Assembly: GCA_027924645.1 (NCBI GenBank)
Contig: BSBN01000809.1
Location: forward strand, 43,244,001 to 43,308,000
Origin: Cunninghamia lanceolata
Lineage: Eukaryota; Streptophyta; Pinopsida; Cupressales; Cupressaceae
Direction of reading: 5' to 3'
Length of the DNA stretch: 64,000 bases
The position numbers and the translations under genes are program-made. Below are positions 58,183 to 64,000 of the stretch, one piece after another; position 1 is the stretch's first letter, and each line of letters opens with the position of its first letter. Below the pieces are notes generated by a model. It saw only the letters and a program-made list of their open reading frames with translations. It was not told the DNA's origin and ran no database searches.

Positions 58183-58549
58183 GCTCAAATCTTATAATTA
58201 TGTCTGTGAATTGACTTTGAGGTGATTGTTTCTTGTGCACATATTTAACTTATGTTGTCTTTGAGATACTTCTCGATAGTTCAATTTAGGTGTACCCATA
58301 TTAGCCTCAACCTTGAATTCTTTCAAGTAAACAATCAACAATGATTGTCAAATGGAACTCCCTCTGTCCTTCTATAATAGTTTGGTTGTCCTCTTTATCC
58401 CTCGAGAAATGAAAAAAAAAGGATCAACTTTTGTTTTAAGTTCAACTGTAACTTTAAGAACAGGGTTAGGAAAGTTCAACCTTTCTAGCCAGCTTAAAAT
58501 CTCTTGTATTTGTTTGATTGATATCAAATTGTTCGGATTCCAATTTTTT

Positions 58550-58710
58550 TTGTGAACTTGTACACCAAAATATACTCCGCACTTTCCTCATAGAATCATT
58601 CAAGCCTTATAAGATAGTGGTGATGTAATCTACTAAGAATAACTATTTCATTATAAAACTCCTTGTGACTTTGAATGTTTGAAGGGGACACCCTTTTCAT
58701 GGCCACCATG
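58550..58710 (-). pseudogene. Captured receptor-like kinase fragment (right LTR)
   Basis: Copy of the 51,440-51,600 piece: VAMKRVSPSNIQSHKEFYNE, IVILSRLHHHYLIRLE, then stop, then EESAEYILVYKF. RLHHHYL agrees better with the kinase consensus than the left copy. Confidence 0.75.
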
Positions 58711-58999
58711 CAATATCAACAGCTTTAAAAGCACCCTTCCATAATACTTGAGATCGGGGTAGTGCAAGTCGTATTTGGTGTGGAAGCGAAGATCCATTCC
58801 AATAGTTTGTATGAGATGGCATGTTCCCTTCCATATAACCCTTTTCATAAGTATTAAAGGATTGATTCTCCATTGCTAATGAACATGGTACATTTATTTT
58901 TGAAGAGTTTACCACGGAGTGACCTATCTTTTCATTGGCATACTCATTTGGGGATCTCGGTGAGACATCATTCTAAGAAACTGCATTCACATCTAGCTT

Positions 59000-61060
59000 C
59001 CCTATTTTTCATACACGTTTACATTAGCATCTACAAATATAATATCTTTTAAGAATTCCCATCTTCATTACGCTTTGATGAAGGCATAAGGCATTTTCAA
59101 AGGCTGCCATTTTGGCATAGAACAGGAGCATGCTTGCAATGGTTTTGACATTGATTTTACAACAACTTCTAAAGTCATTTCCATATAATAATTTTGTGTA
59201 TTTCCTGCAACCATCGCATTCCACGAGACCATATTTCTCTGAGACATTTTCTCAAATGGTTCACATGCCTTTCATATGCCCTCATGCTTAGTATACCTGT
59301 CTGCCAAAGCATTTCAGACTTATAATATTTTGAACAAAAATATTGCTTCCATTTCCTTGTGGGTTCGTGAGCACATTGGTCTAGGTTATGGAGCTTAGCT
59401 TCGTAACAGTCACTACATATGCTACAAAGTTTCTAAAACCCTTTGAACAAATCTATTTTTGTACATATCTGGCAGTATTCGCATACCATGAGATTTCATC
59501 TCTTTAAGGCATTGTGTCAAACGGTTTATATGCCTATTTCTTGCTTCCATTGTAGTCTATGAGACAAAATTTCTCTGAGTTTCTTTCAAACCATGCATGC
59601 ATTGAATTTGTGGAGGCTACATTGCTTTAGAGCATTTTGTCAAACTATTTGCGTGCCCTATCTATATTTCCCATTTGGGCACGGGGGATGATGGCAAAGG
59701 CCATGGAGTTCGGCTTTATAATTGCTAATTACATTTGTTTTGAAAGTTTTTAAATCCTTTTCAACAAAACCATTTTGTGTATACTGCACTCATTGAATTC
59801 CATGAGATGTATGAACATTCAAAAATCAAGGTCTGCCCAAAAAGATACATAATTTTTCATGAAGATTCCTAAGTAGCACTTCATATGGTTATTTGCTGAT
59901 GAATTTTACATAGGCCTCATACCATAGGTGGAAGGGTTATGGGAGACTTCAAATCTTAAGAAATTCTTGTTGAACGTGTCCTTCAATATGTTCTTGTTTG
60001 GACTTTTTATTGCATGAGAATGTATTTCTCTGAGGCAAACTTTGATTATATTTTTATGGATACCCATATTCTGCTCCAAAGATTCATCTTGCGCCCTGGA
60101 TGGGTATTCGTTTGCTTGAAAGTTTCAAAAAGCCTCTTCAACAAATCAACTTTGTTTATATCCTACGCTATTTAATGGATTTTACCAAAAAGCTCACGTG
60201 CTTTCTCCATTCTTCCATCTTAAAATAAAGATTCACAAGGGCACTTGCAACTGCAATATTTGATGACAATCCTCTTTCAATTATTCTTTGATGGATATTT
60301 ATACCTTGTTCTAGAGCTTCCATTTGTTACTGGCCAAGAAGACACTGATAAAGGTTGTTGAATTTGACTTTAAACCAGCCAACTGCATCTATCCTGTAGG
60401 TTTTGAGATCTTCTTTAACAAATCCTTTCCATTTACATAGTGCAATATTGGTAATCTAGAAGACAAATCTATCATGCTGCCTGCAAAGGTCATGGAATTT
60501 GGATTTATAGCAGCCTGTTGCAAAAAATTTTTGAGACCTCTTCAACAAATCCATTATTGTGAATATCATGCAAACATTTCATAAGTAGGGGATGCGAGCT
60601 GGGAAGAAGTATTGATAAATCATTGTGGAGCATGACTTTTCACCTGCGAATTGCTTTTACTTTGAAAGATATTGAAGATTTTTCCTAACAAAACCCATAT
60701 GTAATGACGTCTCTTTGAGGCATTATGCAAATAGCCACATCCAAGAATTATTATTTACAGGAGGGAGTTGCATTTGTTATGGAAGTTTCCAATGCTTTTG
60801 TGGAGAAAATACTGCAGTTATGCTGCTTACACAACCACCTTTCACGGCATGCGACTCTTCCACATATTGCTGCTATTGAAGATAACTCTTATCACCTTTT
60901 TCATATTTTGATGCCAATGATAACCACCTCTTTATTGTTTAGAGCACACGTTGATTCTTCCCATGGGAATGACATGAATTTATGAGAAGAAGACTACTTT
61001 TTTCAATAGTAGAAGCAATCTTTTAATTGCATGTTATCATCATCTAATGTATCCAATGTA
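59000..61060 (-). pseudogene. Captured PPR fragment (right LTR)
   Basis: Second copy of the PPR-derived block, colinear with 51,900-54,000. It holds the same GINIHQRIIERGL-type repeat near 60,260-60,340. Frames are broken at the same kinds of places. Confidence 0.8.
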
Positions 61061-61169
61061 TGTAGGAGCTTTTGGTGGATGTGGAGGAGTTATTACTATT
61101 CATAAAAGGTAAAAATGGATTTCCCACTTTTTATCTCTCCAAACTTGAAAAATTACACCCTTTGGTTTT

Positions 61170-61395
61170 GGTTAGCCAAAAGTCAAAATGTGTGCGAACT
61201 TAGCCAAACTCGAAAGTTAACGCAAACTTAGCGGAAAGCAAAAGTTGACGCGAGGTTTGTGGAATAATGAAAGATGACGCAAAGTTAGCAGAATTTGGAA
61301 GTTGATGCGAGGTTTGCAGAAAAATTAGAATCGATGCGAACTTTGCGAAAAATAAAAGTTGACGCAAGCTTAGTGTAAAATGGAAGTTGATGCAA
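61170..61395. repeat. Short GTTGACGC-type repeats at the LTR edge (right)
   Basis: Matches 54,070-54,300. Phrases AAAGTTGACGCGAGGTTTGT and AAAAGTTGACGCAAGCTTAG recur every few tens of bases. Confidence 0.65.
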
Positions 61396-61628
61396 AATAA
61401 TATTACTAAGCCATTTCAACGTAAATTTTGACTTGGAATAATATTTCTATACAAATCTTCAATGGAGAGAGAGAATGAACAAGACAAAATATGACATCTT
61501 GTTAACAAGTTATCGACATGATTGACACATGAAGCACAACATTGGTGAATTGTAACCAAAAGGATGACTTGGCAAAGGGATTTTCTATGGGAAAAGTTTA
61601 AAATTTGGATAGTGGAATGGGGTCAACA

Positions 61629-61633
61629 AACTA
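61629..61633. repeat. Target-site duplication AACTA, right
   Basis: Second copy of the 5-bp duplication flanking the large-LTR element. Confidence 0.85.
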
Positions 61634-62520
61634 CAAATGGGATACCTAGAAACCTTACGTATTTATGCATCCCTTGCCATTGCTAGTAGAAATATTTCAA
61701 CCACTCTAGAGGATCTTCATTCCAACCTCTTAGTATGGATTTTGAATTGGAGATCTTAGCATCAAAGGCTAAACAAAATATTTGTAACCTTTAAGATATA
61801 TGTTCTAAATTATCCTTCTCTAGTACAGGGAAAAGTGTTGTGTCATCTACAAACTGTATGTTCAATAGCATCACTTTATTCGGTAGTTCAATTCCTTTCA
61901 GGTTGCCATTAATTTTATTTGTTCTTAATAAATAAAGCATTGCCTCAACAGTAATTACAAACAACACTGGTGCAAATGGGCAACCCTATCTAATCGACCT
62001 TTCCATGTCAAAAGCCTCTATTAATGATCCATTTATATCTATTTGAGCATTAACATCCTTAAATAAAACCTTTATCATGTCACAAAATTAATTAGGAAAT
62101 CCCATTACATTCAAAATGATAATTACAAATGACCATTCAACTATGTTATAAGCTTTTTCAAAGTCTAACAACAATATCCCCCCATTTTGTCTTGTATCTT
62201 TAGCCCAATACAAAGATTCCCAACTAGTTACCAAGTTTTCCAGTATGTACCTAGCTTTTATAAACCCTGTTTGGGTATAATTTATAATCTTTGGGAGAAT
62301 TTTGGTCAATCTCCATGCTAGTACTTTAGCCAAAATTTTATATGATACAATCAATAGCATTATAGGCCTCCAATTCCTAATGTTCCTTCTATCCCCTTCT
62401 TTTGGTAACATTTTTATAATTCTTTTATTAATATTTCTCCAAGAGAACCTTTTTGGTAGATCTTCTCGAAACTACCTTGCAAATCTATGAGATGTTTCAA
62501 CATTATTTAAAATCTAAGAC
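61634..62520 (-). pseudogene. LINE reverse transcriptase, upstream half of a split element
   Basis: Minus-strand RT of a plant L1-type LINE. KMLPKEGDRRNIRNWRPIML then SYKILAKVLAWRL (62,300-62,411), TQTGFIKARYI, LDFEKAYNIVEW (about 62,130-62,165; the usual Asp of FEKAYD is Asn), CPFAPVLFVITVEAMLYLL (about 61,930-61,990), and the active-site phrase QFVDDTTLF (61,838-61,856). The upper end near 62,520 is abrupt, so endonuclease and ORF1 are missing. The reading continues at 49,707 across the LTR element (FLGIPFVVEPSLKSMWEWIY across the join). Confidence 0.85.
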
Positions 62521-64000
62521 ATGAACATGAATTATCACAATTTTATCACCCAATCAAGTTAATTGTATATTTCAATATTGACAAAATTACAATCTATATA
62601 TGCAAATATCTACTCATAAGACTACATTTTTAAGGTTTTACTTGTGTGTGTATACATGCATACATAGATATGTATGTATGTATGTATGTATGTGTATAAA
62701 TTATTGGAGTCACCAATAGATTCATATGAGTTGAAGGATCCCTACAAAATGAAATAGCCTTCTACAAAGAGATTAAGAAAAAATAAGCTATACATACAAT
62801 GTGTGTAAAATGTACATAGAGACCTAGTGAGGGTGGATTCCACCCAAAACACATACAACATCAATTTATAGATTTCAAATAGACAAGAACAAGAACTCAA
62901 GAAATATTAGTTAAGCAAATTGCAAATTGTTTCATAATTTCTTCATTAACTTGCCTGTAAAAGGCTACAAATTTGAAATACAATTCCCAGGGTCATATGC
63001 CCTCTTATTACAGAAATATGGGCTATCTTACAATAGAAATATCTGACTTACATAGCCTTTTGGAGCTATCTTTTGATATCTACCTAACCTCCTTATTCTT
63101 GTTGAATAGAACTTGTGAATAACTCCCCTTCTTACTATTGCCTCCAAAACTATTAAAATATGCTATAAATACACATCAGCACCACTTAGTGTAATTTCCC
63201 CAATGTCGACTTACTTTGAAATGTGTAACTCCCATTTGGTCACCAAAATGAACCCAATTGTTCCTTTTTCCCCCCCAAGAAAGAATTTTCAAACTTTAAA
63301 ATTGAGAAACTAGGTAGCGTAACTTCTAGGAGCCATAACTTTTGAACCAGGTGTCTGATTGACAAACCATTTGATGCATTGGAAAGATTGTGAAGACATC
63401 TATCAATATATAATCATCTTCAATAGTTATAACAACTTTTAGGGCATTTAGGGATGTCTACGTGCTTCAAATTTGATTCCATAATTTTTTCAGGAACCTC
63501 AAAAACAAAAACTTTAATATCTTGAAATCGAGACATGATCTTGGGCTAAAATTTACCAAGAATGTTTATTTGACTATTTTAAATCTTTGGGGAAAATTTT
63601 GGGCCCAAATGCGTCTCTGATATAGGGTTACTAAAAATAGTAAGTCCTAGTATTCTTACCTTTTTGGAAACTTTGAAGGTTCTGAATCATTATTCAAGCA
63701 AATAGGTATTCACAAAAACAAAATTTCAAAAGAAATAAAAAAATAAAATATTTTTTTGGTGATTCAAGATTTCTCTACACCTCTAGATGCTCCTGCATCA
63801 AAACTCTTGCATATAAAGGTAATGGTGAGGAAGAAGGAAGGCATGACTAAATGATTGACTATCCCTCCAATGTGGTAGAACACTTGAAACAAGTGTGAGG
63901 AAACATGTAGAGCACTCATGAGGTGAGAGTAAAAATTAAAGGTCTCTAAGTGATCTTAAGCACTAGTGTGAATATGACCAACTAGGTAGGAGTTGAACTA
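62521..64000. other. No recognisable gene
   Basis: AT-rich DNA with a (GTAT)n run at about 62,671-62,692. No supported reading frame, RNA gene or paired repeat. Confidence 0.5.

Larger units (their letters stand above)
56655..61628 (-). mobile_element. Large LTR (right copy; 5' LTR in element sense)
   Basis: 5.0-kb partner of 49,713-54,523, with TGTTGG...TCAACA ends. It has about 165 bp (58,183-58,349) that the left copy lacks. High similarity throughout, including the captured gene pieces. Confidence 0.88.

Noticed and set aside
1..64000. CRISPR arrays, rRNA genes and tRNA genes
   Set aside because: No spaced identical repeats of that kind, no rRNA-like sequence and no convincing tRNA cloverleaf with A/B boxes was noticed; a covariance search was not possible.

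Overview
The window looks like a piece of a large, transposon-filled seed-plant nuclear genome. The evidence is AT-rich DNA, plant-type introns, an intact plant LRR receptor-like protein gene, nested Ty3/gypsy and Ty1/copia remnants, plant L1-type LINEs, and captured pieces of plant PPR, receptor-kinase and plastid-type EF-G genes. A conifer is a reasonable guess from the nesting depth and large intergenic distances, but that is inference. Some positions quoted below are rounded to about 10 bases where a boundary is gradual.

Region 1-30,860. A 2.3-kb repeat occurs at both sides (1-2326 and 28,537-30,855, same orientation). Inside lies a decayed Ty3/gypsy element of the Tat/Athila type (RNase H plus integrase, 2820-4855). 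Its 3' non-coding part appears to be split by a DNA element of about 16.5 kb (5249-21,766). That element is the most unusual object here. It has 17-bp terminal inverted repeats, palindromes at both ends, and two arrays of ten GGGATCCC-centred palindromes near the two ends. A three-exon transposase-like gene on the + strand converges with an eight-exon gene of unknown function on the - strand. It also carries younger insertions: a LINE tail, a telomere-like repeat tract and a gypsy reverse-transcriptase fragment. From 21,771 to 28,536 the DNA is LTR-retrotransposon non-coding sequence with recurrent hairpins.

Region 30,856-47,590. The only clearly intact ordinary host gene is a single-exon LRR receptor-like protein (33,782-36,859). 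A broken copy of its 3' half lies at 42,506-43,637, fused directly to a truncated gypsy gag-PR-RT segment (39,357-42,505). Two related copia remnants (38,064-39,356 and 45,392-47,586) follow the two receptor copies.

Region 47,590-64,000. A decayed LINE on the - strand is split by an 11.9-kb large-LTR element (49,713-61,628) with a 5-bp target duplication AACTA. The element has LTRs of 4.8 and 5.0 kb, a tRNA-type primer site on the - strand and a 2.1-kb interior without pol. Its LTRs contain fragments of three host genes in one orientation: a PLS-type PPR protein, a receptor-like kinase and plastid-type elongation factor G. The remaining 1.5 kb holds no recognisable gene.

The candidate new systems are therefore the two-gene palindrome-rich DNA transposon and the gene-capturing large-LTR element. 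All calls come from reading the sequence; no database search was possible.
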